The notes under the pieces were generated by a model that saw only the letters and a list, made by a program, of their open reading frames with translations, had not been told where the DNA came from and searched no databases. A stretch of DNA of 64,000 nucleotides from Ascaphus truei (Eukaryota > Chordata > Amphibia > Anura > Ascaphidae), in assembly GCA_036426205.1 (NCBI GenBank), contig CM071568.1:52101066-52165065 (forward strand), given 5' to 3'. A program made the position numbers and the translations under genes. The number at the start of each line of letters is the position of its first letter. Position 1 is the stretch's first letter. Shown here in pieces: positions 38,513 to 48,998 of this stretch.

Positions 38513-38773
38513 ATAACAGATTTTGCACACCAAAAATTGCCCACTCGGCTATTTTTATTTTGAACTTTTCACAGCTTATTGCAGTTATAAATATTTCAAA
38601 AAGGAGATTAGGGGGCTGACATGTTACCAGTTTGGAGATGTTATTTATGAAACAGGAACTTCCGGGTACTATAGATATCAATGTTTTCTTTTACACAGCT
38701 TTCAACTCTGCCTAGGTCACAGGAAGACACAATGTTACTAAATTATCTAGACGCATGAATAATGTACTTCTAA

Positions 38774-39035
38774 GGCCGCGCTTATAGTGCCAGCGATGCG
38801 ACCGATGACATCACCCGTCGCCGTCGGGTTGTAATTCAATTTGCAGCGGCGTCGCGAGCGACAGGGTCATCGGGTCATTGATTGGTTTACAGACAGTCAC
38901 ATGTGGCAACAGTCTGTAAAAAATCAAATTTAACCCGCTTCCAAATTTTTTGGCCGCTCCGTCGCCCGTCGCGCTTACTATGAGCGCTGTTTTGTTTTAG
39001 AGCGACGTCGCGTCGCGGGCACTATAAGCGCAGCC
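38774..39035. mobile_element. Harbinger-like MITE with TAA target duplication
   Basis: TAA lies at 38771-38773 and 39036-39038. The ends are GGCCGCGCTTATAGTGCC and, on the other strand, GGCTGCGCTTATAGTGCC: 17 of 18 identical. CpG-rich with CGTCGC repeats. Same subfamily as 58137-58449. No coding capacity. Confidence 0.92.
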
Positions 39036-39038
39036 TAA

Positions 39039-42000
39039 CATTGGTGATATATCACTGCTAAAGAAACTCAGTCTTATAAGAACATTTTAGATTACAACTA
39101 CACACTTTTATTTCTTTGAGGACCAGAAAGGTCACAGCACCAGAGTGCCACGGCAGCTCCTACAATCACGATCACATCTGATTGTGATGGTTCTGTCACT
39201 GATGACCTGAGGGGAGGAGTCCTCCTTCCATGCCACTAAGTGACAGATCATGTTCTGCGCTTCAGAGGAAAACGAGCCCAGGCTATTATGACGTAGTTGC
39301 TACGTCACGGGGCCCCTGGGCTAGTAGCTATGTCCAAATGGCTTGAAGAACCAATACGTCTGTTTACATGATCCCTCTCACAGGCAGAGTCATAAATGAC
39401 ATTACAAAAGGTGGCAGCGAGGCAGCAGAGAGATACAGAACACTGTACATATCAGCACACAGAAGGAAATCAAGAGGTTCATTACATGGTACAATTTACC
39501 CCATTAGTTTATTGGTAAATAGGCCTTTTGTAATAAGTCAAACACACTGTCATTACCTTACATAAAAACTCTCAGAATACAGTTTTTCTTTATTAAGAGA
39601 GTCATTAAGGGAAACATTATTTCCCTTTTTTTAAATTCTTGGCATAACTGAAATTGTTAGAACAGGAATCTCTTTACCTATTGTATCACTATGTGCTAAC
39701 TTGTCACCTCCATTGTGTTGGGTTGTGAAGCAGGTCCAAACTTTGCTAATAACAAAAAGAAGAACTGAAATGTCATCTTTGAATTCAGAAGTTAGTTCAA
39801 GCTGCTCAATATGTATAATTACTTACTTGCTGGTAGATACTTGTCAGGAATATTTTGTTAAAAATTAAAAAAAAAAAAGAATTAAAATGTTTATGTTTTT
39901 TCAGAGCCGCCTTTATTACAATATACATATGGAAGTATTTGCCGCAGTTTACATAATGTTCAAGAATATTTTACTATAGTTTTTTTTTCATCCAAAAAGG
40001 AAAATTGAAAACACACAGCATTTAGAGTTTGACATTGAAGTGGATATTGAAATGTCATCGGTGAAGTATTTATATATTCCATATTTTTTCCATACGTTAA
40101 ACATCCACAAAGCGTCTGACTTGGAAGCAAGCCACGCAAAACTACTAAAACATTTAGACTACAGCAATCCATTGCAATATTACATCAAAGTGGTTAGTCC
40201 AATATTGTAAATCTGATGTCTGCTAGATTTTAACTCTGCATCAGAATGCCCAGTCTCAGTGAGGCTTGGCGAGTCATGTAGGCCGGATGTGTGGTTTTGA
40301 GTATCACACAAGATATAAGAACATGTTCTTTACTACTTTTTGAGCTTTGACAAAGCATTTTTTAGCTGTTGCACTGCTAGAACTGAAGTCCCAGGCTTTA
40401 TTTACAAAGTAAGGGATTGATCTAAGAAAGCTAGGAAACTGTCAGTCTTAAGATCATAAAAAAATAAAGCAATGACCAGTAATAGATTTACATGTCCTCC
40501 TCCTGTAGTTGTGGACCAAATGGAGAAAATGATTTGGAGATGAGAAAAAAAAAAACCATGCACACAAATTGCTACCTTCTATATTAGGACTGAGATTCCT
40601 AAACTGCACATATTTTGCAATGAATATGCATACATCTCAACACAATCTATGTGCGTTTTGTCTATTACAGCTTCGTGTATAACAGAACAATGCATTTCTT
40701 AAGAGGTATGCTAATGAGTAAAATAGAGTTCATAGACCATAAATATAAGACTGTGTTTCAGATTTATCTTAACAGCATTCTTTCGCTCAAACCAGAGAAA
40801 ATGCTTTTGTGGTTAGATCACATCTAACTCCTTTTTTTCTCCTAAAGAGGCCCAAGAATACATTTCCACATTATTTTTCTAACATAATCCAAAACAAATG
40901 CCCCAGTTCTTTGCATGCTTGAAACATGTTTCCTGAATTTATGTTAAAATCTCATACTGCACCAGAGGGTTTTTGTGTGTGTATGGATTAGGGTTGACCC
41001 ATTATTCCTCTATCTATCTCCATCATGAACTGATTGCACTGAACGGCATTGAACGAGTAGCAGATGGTATCATTTTGGCTTAGTTTCAGTGACCTTTGGG
41101 CTTAAGTCTTGGTTGGTCAGAGTGGAGCCTGTTATCAAAGTTATATCCTGACTGACAGCCAAGTTCTTTACAGGAAGTATATTATAATCATTACCAGTTC
41201 TTTATTTCCCGTATGCAACAAGTCTTTTTTTTATGAAACAAACAAAAAAAAACATTAAATTGTGTTTAATTAAATTCATATTTAATATTGCCATAAAAAT
41301 AGTCACTCAACAATTGTCTGCATGTTTAAGTGAATATGAATATGCTTGAATGCGACACTTCATTTGCAGTTAGTGGAAATGTGGCAACAATACTAAAATG
41401 GCATGGTTTTATTGTGGTGTGGTAACTGATAATAAGAGATAATTACTATTATGCCACCTTTGTTTAGCCATATATATTTCATTGACAGTCACATTTTAAA
41501 CAACAGTCTTTACCGGATAATTCTTTAAGAGAAAACAGATTGGCTGGGAAAGATCCAAATGGCAGAATAATGTTTCGTTGTAAATACTTGAATTAGAGGA
41601 TACACATTGTGCCTTATTTCTGTACAGCAATCCCTTAGCAGAAATTTCCTCCCTCTTCTTCCTGCTCCCACATGTTTCAAATCTGGGTATCTGGACTGCC
41701 TTCTCCAATAGTTCAATGTGAGTGTTAGCAGAATGAAAACCAGATGGACCAGCAGTTCTCACTGTTATCTGTAAACTAGCTCTGGCAATCATCCTCCTAT
41801 CTCTCCTTCTTTGGCAAGCTAGAAATACTTGCCTGAATTTAGGGTCTGTATTATTTGTTGCCCTTCCCTCTGTTGCAGCATGAGTGAAAAAGCGATTTAT
41901 TCCTCTGTTAACAATGAAGCGGAGGTTGAATGAGGTGAGTAGAGTGTGATATGGTGAAGGGCAGAGAGATGGATTTATCTATTAAGGAAGCAATTAGCAC

Positions 42001-42231
42001 TTTGACTTTTGGTTGTTGTCTTCTTGACATCTTTACTTTGAATGTTTCTGTATAATTGGTTTCTAGTGAACCTCTGCACCGTGTGCAATGGAATCTTGCA
42101 AAGATCTAAAAATAATTTCAAATGGTTATTTGGGGCTGTACTGTCTGTACAATTATTTCTTATCATGTATCATGCTAATGCTATCAACTAATGCATTTAT
42201 ACATTTATAGCAATATTCTAAAGCATGATAC

Positions 42232-42233
<2 letters not shown>
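39039..42233. other. Intron 1 DNA
   Basis: No exon accepted. A 17-codon frame starting MSEKAIYSSV at 41881 is followed by a GTGAGT donor-like site but has its own stop first. Otherwise AT-rich without recognised elements. Confidence 0.4.
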
Positions 42234-42277
<44 letters not shown>

Positions 42278-42400
42278 CTCATATGCTCTCCTCTCTCCTC
42301 TCTCCCTCTCTCTCTCCTCTCTCTCTCTCTCTCCTGCTCTCTCAGTCTCTCATCTCTATCTCTCTCTCTCTCGATCATCTCCCTCTCTTGCTCTCATCTT
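42234..42400. repeat. (TC)n microsatellite and CT-rich tract
   Basis: About 20 pure TC units followed by imperfect CTCTCTCC sequence. Long leucine/serine frames over it are artefacts. Confidence 0.95.
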
Positions 42401-42532
42401 ACTTATACTGTATATAATATATATATATATATACACACTTGTAGAATTTGACCATACATGTAGAAATAATATTACACATAAATATCGCACACACTTCTTT
42501 TTTCATTATATAGGAATGTATAGAATTGTACA

Positions 42533-42576
<44 letters not shown>
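42533..42576. repeat. (AT)n microsatellite
   Basis: About 22 AT units. It borders the left side of the inverted-repeat cluster; a similar AT run (46778-46802) borders its right side. Confidence 0.95.
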
Positions 42577-42582
<6 letters not shown>

Positions 42583-42667
42583 TTATATATACATATAGGA
42601 GATTGTGGTACCTCGCTCAAACCCCTAGGTAGATGAATATGGTCGCGTGCTGCCAGGGATAGATATG

Positions 42668-43067
42668 TAGGATAAAGGGGTGTGAGTGTGAAGAGCACAC
42701 AGAAAGATCCCCAATAAGGCGCACCGCAGACCTGAGTGGTATTAGATCATGGTCCTAGAATGCGCAGACATACAACATATATAAAAGTTTGTTTTGAAAT
42801 AATTGACTAAATAAATACATTAAAACCATGTAGCTTCTGGTGCCTATCTTGTGCTAGAATTGGCTAGCTCTAGTGATAGGGGTATATTTCGAATGAGGGA
42901 AATACATACAAGAATGATATGACAATAACCAGTTCAGCTTGACCCGTCCCAAGGTAAAACTCCTCTTGAGTGAATCATATATATATGATCTAATACCACT
43001 CAGGTCTGCGGTGCACCTTATTGGGGATCTTTCTGTGTGCTCTTCACACTCACACCCCTTTATCCTA
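42668..43067. repeat. Inverted repeat with 83 bp arms
   Basis: The arms 42668-42750 and 42985-43067 are reverse complements with a single difference (GGCGCACC against GGTGCACC), separated by 234 bases. The arms include AGAAAGATCCCCAATAAGG. No gene is present in the loop. Probably two head-to-head copies of a repeat fragment, adjacent to the much larger inverted repeat that follows. Confidence 0.9.
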
Positions 43068-44573
43068 TTTATACATATACCCTGTATATACATGTATATA
43101 TATAATAAAACACACAGATATACCGCATGCAAGCCAATTATGAAAGTTACCCAGAAACTGTCACAAATACTCAATTATATAATTAAGTAGACAGTGGTGC
43201 TCAATGGATAAGGAGGAAAAAAATACAACAAAAAAGCATCCATATATAGTGAGCACACGGGTATACCAGAGGAGAGTGTACGTAATAATTTTATTAATAA
43301 TAAATAAAACCAAGGGATGAAAATGTTAAAAAGGGAGGGAGTCTCCTCAGGAACAATTCAGATAACCTATAGGGACAAGGTGTAATACAAAGAACAAACA
43401 AACAACTCAATAGTTGTAAAAGTAAGCTGGCATCATGGTTTGTAAGCGTGGCATAAAGTACAGTATTGCTGCTGATACCAGCCAACTTGATACAATAAAG
43501 CACATAAAATGCACAGTACCTCAGTGCTACAGAAACTGAGTACTAAAAATCATAGAGAGGATAGCATGACGAACTGGGGGAGGGGAGTGGGAAAGAGAAT
43601 TGGGATCGGGAGGGGGACCCTCGCTACTGCTAGTCAAAATAGTATAGGGTGGTGGTGCTACTATCAGGGGAAATAGAGATAGCAACAGCAAGAGAAAAGA
43701 GCCCCAAGGAGAGCACTCACACATTCATAGAAACAAGTGTACCTGTTAACATTGTGGTGTAGGTGAGGAATGGGTGAATAAAACACTTTAATGTGAGTCG
43801 TAACTCAGAAAGGTAAAACAGGAACGCTGTAGATCAGGTATAATACTTGGTATGAGCCAGTATACAGCGAATTAAAATAAGGACCGGACGTAATAGTAAC
43901 TGTGACCAATTTGCTGCCTGTACTCAGGAGGACAGAGATAACAGCATAGAGGCCATATAGCAGAACTGAAACCCTATGGGTAGCTGTGGTAAATGGAGAT
44001 ATTCACGTAACTACCTGGAGAACTTAGCTGGAGATAAAGGTAAGTTCTCACCTCAATGGGATGGCCAGTTTATAGTATAAAGGGCTATTCCCTATATTGA
44101 GGTATAGACAGAGCTGCCCTTCGGCTGGTGATCTTAGGGTATAACTGCATGTACCGGGTGTCACTTAGTACAGTGCTGTGTACACTGAACAATCAAGTGT
44201 ACTCCCTGTAGCATATAATTAGAGTAATTCTTACCTGCCGATGGGTTGTGCATGTATGCAAAAGTATACCATGGCAGGCAGGGTCAGTAACTGCTAGAAC
44301 AGTGCACAAGTAGTGCCTGTTTACATGTAACATCCATAAGCATGGACCGTAGGGTACATCCGTCCGTTAGTAGCAACCCTAAATCTTAGGTAGTGGCTGG
44401 GCACCTTCAGCTAATGCAGGGTGCTTAAGTATACCGGCCAAAAGGAAATTGCTGGTTAAAAGAACATGTGTAACGCTACAGTAGCAAAGCTCCACACGAG
44501 GAGCTACTAGGGACGGACGCGCTCCGATTGCGAGCATAAGTCCCGCCCCTCTGACGTAATGACATCATCAATC

Positions 44574-44612
44574 GCCGACGTACGTTTCACTGTTTGCGTG
44601 CTTTGTCAAGGC
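44574..44612 (-). other. Hammerhead-like motif, left arm copy
   Basis: On the minus strand: GCC, TTGACAA, a CAC...GTG hairpin, GAAA, CGTACG, TC, GGC. Layout as in the right-arm copy at 45258. The hairpin pairs slightly better here (CAC with GTG). Confidence 0.35.
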
Positions 44613-45257
44613 TGGATGGGAGCGCCTGTCATGCCCCCTGTATTTATGAGGTAAGAAATCCTCTGATTAGTCGTGACGCATTCCCTTTGATTGGATACTG
44701 TGAATGTATTCACACATTAGGGGGCGTGCCTTCACAACCCCTTCGGTGTTTACAGCGGGAGAGGTGCTTGTACTGGCATGTATATGCAGTGATAGTGACA
44801 TATGATGTAATTAGTTTCTTATAGAGCAGGGATAAGTAGGATATGGTGCTTGTAAATGAAGGGGTCAATTAAATGAAGGTGCTAAATACAAACCCCTCAT
44901 TGAGACCCCTCATAAGGATGGAATCATGCTGGATATATACCCTTATTACCATGGCCCCAAGGGGTCTCAATGAGGGGTTTGTATTTAGCCCCTTCATTTA
45001 ATTGACCCCTTCATTTACAAGCACCATATCCTACTTATCCCTGCTCTATTAGAAACTAATTCCATCATATGTCACTATCACTGCATATACATGCCAGTAC
45101 AAGCACCTCTCCCGCTGTAAACACTGAAGGGGTTGCGAAGGCACGCCCCCTAATGTGTGAATACATTCACAGTATCCAATCAAAGGGAATGCGTCACGAC
45201 TAATCAGAGGATTTCTTACCTCATAAATACAGGGGGCATGACAGGCGCTCACATCCA

Positions 45258-45296
45258 GCCTTGACAAAGCACGCAAACAGCGAAACGTACGTCGGC
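45258..45296 (+). other. Hammerhead-like motif, right arm copy
   Basis: In order: GCC (45258-45260), TTGACAA (45261-45267, at the place of CUGAUGA), a weak hairpin (45268-45281), GAAA (45282-45285), CGTACG, then GTC ending at 45293 and GGC (45294-45296). GCC and GGC pair as stem I next to the core. AC and GT around GTAC form a short stem III. GTC is the usual cleavage triplet. Against the hammerhead consensus, C3 is U and G8 is A, a change that would preserve their base pair, and there appears to be one extra A before stem II. Activity is unknown. Confidence 0.4.
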
Positions 45297-46192
45297 AATT
45301 GAGGACATCATTACGTCAGAGGGGCGGGACTTGTGCTCGTGATCGGAGCGCGTCCGTCCCTAGTAGCTCCTCATGTGGAGCTTTGCTACTGTAGCGTTAC
45401 ACATGTTCTTTTAACCAGCAATTTCCTTTTGGCCGGTATACTTAAGCACCCTGCATTAGCTGAAGGTGCCCAGCCACTACCTAAGATTTAGGGTTGCTAC
45501 TAACGGACGGATGTACCCTACGGTCCATGCTTATGGATGTTACATGTAAACAGGCACTACTTGTGCACTGTTCTAGCAGTTACTGACCCTGCCTGCCATG
45601 ATATACTTTTGCATACATGCACAACCCATCGGCAGGTAAGAATTACTCTAATTATATGCTACAGGGAGTACACTTGATTGTTCAGTGTACACAGCACTGT
45701 ACTAAGTGACACCCGGTACATGCAGTTATACCCTAAGATCACCAGCCGAAGAGCAGATCTGTCTATACCTCAATATAGAGAATAGCCCTTTATACTATAA
45801 ACTAGCCATCCCATTGAGGTGAGAACTTACCTTTATCTCCAGCTAAGTTCTCCAGGTAGTTTCGTGGATATCTCCATTTACCACAGCTACCCTTCGGGTT
45901 TCAGTTCTGCTATATGGCCTATATGCTGATATCTCTGTCCTCCTGAGTACAGGCAGCAAATTGGTCACAGTTACTATTACGTCTGGTCCTTATTTGAATT
46001 CGCTGTATACTGGCTCATACCAAGTACTATACCTGATCTACAGCGTTCCTGTTTTACCTTTCTGAGTTACGACTCACATTAAAGTGTTTTATTCACCCAT
46101 TCCTCACCTACACCACAATGTTCACAGGTACACTTGTTTCTATGAGTGTGTGAGTGCTCTCCTTGGGGCTCTTTTCTCTTGCTGTTGCTATA

Positions 46193-46434
46193 AGGGATAG
46201 CATGAGCCTCAACTCGTGATTGCTTAGATAATTTGAAGCAATGAGTGCCAATGAAAAATGTCCAGAAGCGTAAGCAGCATATAATGGCATAAGGTGGAAA
46301 TATTACATCACCAAAAGCTGATAGGTGAAGCCAGTGGACAGATGTGTCCCTAATGGTGAAAAGTCAGGGGTCCCCCTCCAGAACACTCCCACTCCAACGC
46401 ATTTAGACTAAACGGTCTTCTTCTGGGAGGCTCA
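46193..46434. mobile_element. Segment specific to the right arm of the large inverted repeat
   Basis: Absent from the left arm. It is bordered by GGATAGCATGAGCCTC and, on the other strand, the matching GATAGCATGAGCCTC, so it has its own inverted ends. It contains a degenerate copy of the hammerhead-like motif near 46400. Probably a small nested insertion or a replaced segment. Confidence 0.5.
46398..46427 (-). other. Hammerhead-like motif, degenerate copy
   Basis: On the minus strand: CAGAAGA, a stem AGAC...GTCT, then AAATGCG. The G of GAAA is missing and positions 4 and 7 of the CUGAUGA block are changed, so it would not be active. Confidence 0.25.
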
Positions 46435-46805
46435 TGCTATCCTCTCTATGATTTTTAGTACTCAGTTTCTGAAGCACTGAGGTAATGTGCGTTTTATGTG
46501 ATTTATTGTATCAAGTTGGCTGGTATCAGCAGCAATACTGTACTTTATGCCACGCTTACAAACCATGATGCCAGCTTACTTTTACAACTATTGAGTTGTT
46601 TGTTTGTTCTTTGTACTACACCTTGTCCCTATAGGTTATCTGAATTGTTCCTGTGGAGATCCCCTCCCTTTTTAACATTTTCATCCCCTGGTTTTATTTA
46701 TTATTTATTAAATTATTACTTACACCCTCCTCTGGTATACCCGTGTGCTCACTATATGGATGCTTTTTTGTTTGATTAATATATATATATATATATATAT
46801 ATAGC

Positions 46806-47554
46806 CCCTCTCCCCCCCCCCCTAATCGCAGATCAGGTCCACTAAGGTGTTCTGGGGTCTGGCTAGTTGTCTCTGTGTGGTGCATACCTGCTGGCAACAG
46901 GAGGGCCTGAGTCTCCCGCGATGACATGGGGGATAACAAGAACAGGTTACTGGGGTTAATGCCTTCGTTCTGTTTCAATGGTGCAGCGCCTCCATCTATA
47001 GTAAGCCCCAGGAATGCGGGGTGGGATCCTTACCACAGAGATTCCCCACAGGGATGAGAGATTCCTTTAAAAGCAGCAGTCTCTTTATTCTCTTGGGCAG
47101 CAGCAGCAGCCGACAGGTACAGTTGATGTACAGTCCACTAACTGTTCTCCCCTGTGATGTCCCTGCCACCACTCTGGACCCAAAGGGCATCCAGAGTGGG
47201 GCTTGCTCTTCCCTCACCCCCTAAGCAGGGTGAGAGGTATTTGGTTCCACCTCACTAACTATAGCTAGATCAGCTCTACTCATGAGCTGATCACTCCTCT
47301 CCTCACTAACTCACTACCACTACTGTCAGACTGACAGAACACACTAAATAGGAACTGCACTGCTCTTTTATGATCTTAGCAGGCACCGCCCCTGTGCCTC
47401 TTGCTTTGACACAGGATCAGGTGACCTACCTCCACCACTCAGGACCAGTGCTTGAAGTGTGGGAAACCCATGATAACTCCTGGCAACCTGCCCTTACCAG
47501 GGATTATACCAGGAGGAGGATAGAACTATAGCCCCATTTCTTACCAGGGCTACA
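46806..47554 (-). mobile_element. Solo LTR-like sequence 1
   Basis: On the minus strand it begins TGTAGCCCTGGTAAG, has a TATA-like CATAAAAGAG (47364-47373) and an AATAAA signal (47084-47089), in LTR order. No gag or pol frame follows. It resembles the LTR-like block at 48090-48660 in organisation and shares GGCGCTGCACCA. The 3' edge is approximate. Gypsy-type or retrovirus-type origin cannot be separated here. Confidence 0.6.
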
Positions 47555-47860
47555 TATATATAAATATATATAATCAAATACAAATCGTCGATACCGTTCT
47601 GTGACTAACAAAATGTTTTTATTTGTGCGAGCTTTCAAGATACACTGATCTCTTCTTCGGGCGATGTTACAATTGATTAAGCCAAAAAACTTTCATAGAA
47701 ACATGGCAATTTTACTGACAGTAACATAATATACTTAGGAGACTGATATAATTTTTTGGAGACAGCATTTTGTTAAAGGAGGAGGAGGCATTCCAGCTGC
47801 CTATCCCAACCGTTGGTGACTCTGTTAGTGTGTAGCTGTGACACACTGTCACAGACATGC
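47555..47860. other. AT-rich stretch with a single motif copy
   Basis: Starts with an AT repeat and includes the hammerhead-like motif at 47633-47660. It probably represents the end of another retroelement; no coding sequence is present. Confidence 0.4.
47633..47660 (-). other. Hammerhead-like motif, single copy
   Basis: On the minus strand: CCGAAGA (47654-47660), A, a five-base-pair stem GAGAT...ATCTT, then GAAA (47633-47636). C3, G5, A6, G8 and A9 match the hammerhead core; position 4 is changed and one extra A precedes the stem. No stem III or cleavage site could be assigned. Confidence 0.3.
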
Positions 47861-48020
47861 AGACACTCATGCAGGCACACAGACATGCATGCAGGCACAC
47901 TTATGAGACACAGACACGTGGGCACACAGACATGTAGGCACGCATGCAGACACACTGACACACAAATAGGCTTGCATGCAGGGACACAGACACATATTCA
48001 GGAACACTGACACACACTCC
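47861..48020. repeat. ACACAGACATGC-type short tandem repeat
   Basis: Irregular units such as GCAGGCACACAGACATGCAT and GGACACAGACACA. Low-complexity; cysteine- and histidine-rich frames across it are artefacts. Confidence 0.8.
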
Positions 48021-48089
48021 TTCCCCCATTGCCACATTTTGATATGAGAGGAGGGGCGGGCAGCAGGGCTGGTGCAAGGGTATTTGGAA

Positions 48090-48660
48090 CCCTAGGTCGA
48101 ATCTCCCCAAGGGAGATTTGGTAGCTACAGGGTGTGCTCTGGTACTGTTTACCTCACCTGTGATCTTCCAGGAGGGCTGAGGACTCTGCATGATGTAATT
48201 GGGAGCAGCAACAGGGCAGGATGTCTCCTGGTGCAGCGCCTTCATCCTATGCGGGTCCTGGCTGAGACAGGATAGATCCCCACAGGCACATACTTCCCCA
48301 GTAACAGGCTCACACCGTCAAATGTACAACTGGGTCTTTATTGATGGTACTCAGCAATCCTTCTCCACTGTCCCTGGAGCAGACCCAATAAGCTTGAGGC
48401 CCCAAGAGCCCCTCCTTAGCTCCCTTACCCCCTGATGGGGCAAGGGGAATCAACTCCCATTCCACTCAGGGAGAGAAGACACACACAATTTGGTGGAGTG
48501 CCAGCTTTTATAGCCAGGGGAGGGGCTTGTAACCCTGCCTCATAACAGGGCTGGTCCAGGTACTGACAGGCATCACACCATCTGCATGTGACCCAGTCTG
48601 TACCCTCCCCAGGTATGACAATCCAAACTGCTGGTAGGCCTGCTCCTGGATATGATAACA
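48090..48660 (-). mobile_element. Solo LTR-like sequence 2
   Basis: On the minus strand it begins TGTTATCATATCCAGGAG, has a TATA box CTATAAAAGC (48504-48513) and an AATAAA signal (48337-48342) 170 bases further on. It shares GGCGCTGCACCA and the general order with LTR 1. No internal retroelement genes nearby. The 3' edge is approximate. Confidence 0.6.
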
Positions 48661-48799
48661 TTGTAGCTATCCACGCTGCAACTGTAAACTAGGCCGTGTG
48701 CAGGAGTTCAAAACCAACACTGTTCTTATCAGGACTTATAGTTTTGAGGCCAGTGGAAAGGCTATAGACAGGGGCACTAAGCTAAATCTAGTAACATTC

Positions 48800-48998
48800 A
48801 TACACACTCTCCCCCCCCCCTCACTCCCTGTCATTTTCATTCTCCGTACTCTCCCTGTAACTCCCCCCTTCTCTCTCGCTCCCCCCTCCATCATGCTCTC
48901 TCCCCCTCTCCGTTATTCTCGTTCTCCCCTCTCTGTCACTCTGACCCCCCTCTCTCTCTTATTCCCTCTCCTCCGTCCTCTCTCTCCCCTCTCTGTTA
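48800..48998. repeat. CT-rich minisatellite, left part
   Basis: Irregular units of TCACTCTCCCCCTCTC type. The same repeat resumes at 51017 after the L2 LINE, so the LINE landed inside it. Confidence 0.85.

Larger units (their letters stand above)
43226..46772. repeat. Large 3.5 kb inverted repeat (foldback)
   Basis: The left arm 43226-44910 and right arm 44960-46772 are reverse complements at high identity by eye, with a 49 bp spacer. The same open frames appear mirrored, for example MRALSRLD at 44594 (+) and 45276 (-), and ISSNTVLYATL near 43480 (-) and 46520 (+). The arms differ in one block: 43569-43676 on the left is replaced by an unrelated 46193-46434 on the right. No transposase or reverse transcriptase is recognisable. 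Each arm carries one copy of the hammerhead-like motif. It could be two opposed copies of a non-coding retroelement or a foldback transposon. Confidence 0.9.

Noticed and set aside
41881..41934. Short frame MSEKAIYSSVNN followed by a GTGAGT donor-like site, resembling a receptor cytoplasmic start
   Set aside because: It meets its own TGA stop before the donor, and no downstream exons of such a gene were seen.
44594..45276. Two matching 75-codon frames starting MRALSRLD on opposite strands
   Set aside because: They are mirror copies from the large inverted repeat; no domain or protein family is recognisable and the frame lies in non-coding repeat DNA.
46806..48660. The two LTR-like blocks as the ends of one provirus
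   Set aside because: They differ too much from each other and there is no gag, pol or env sequence between them.
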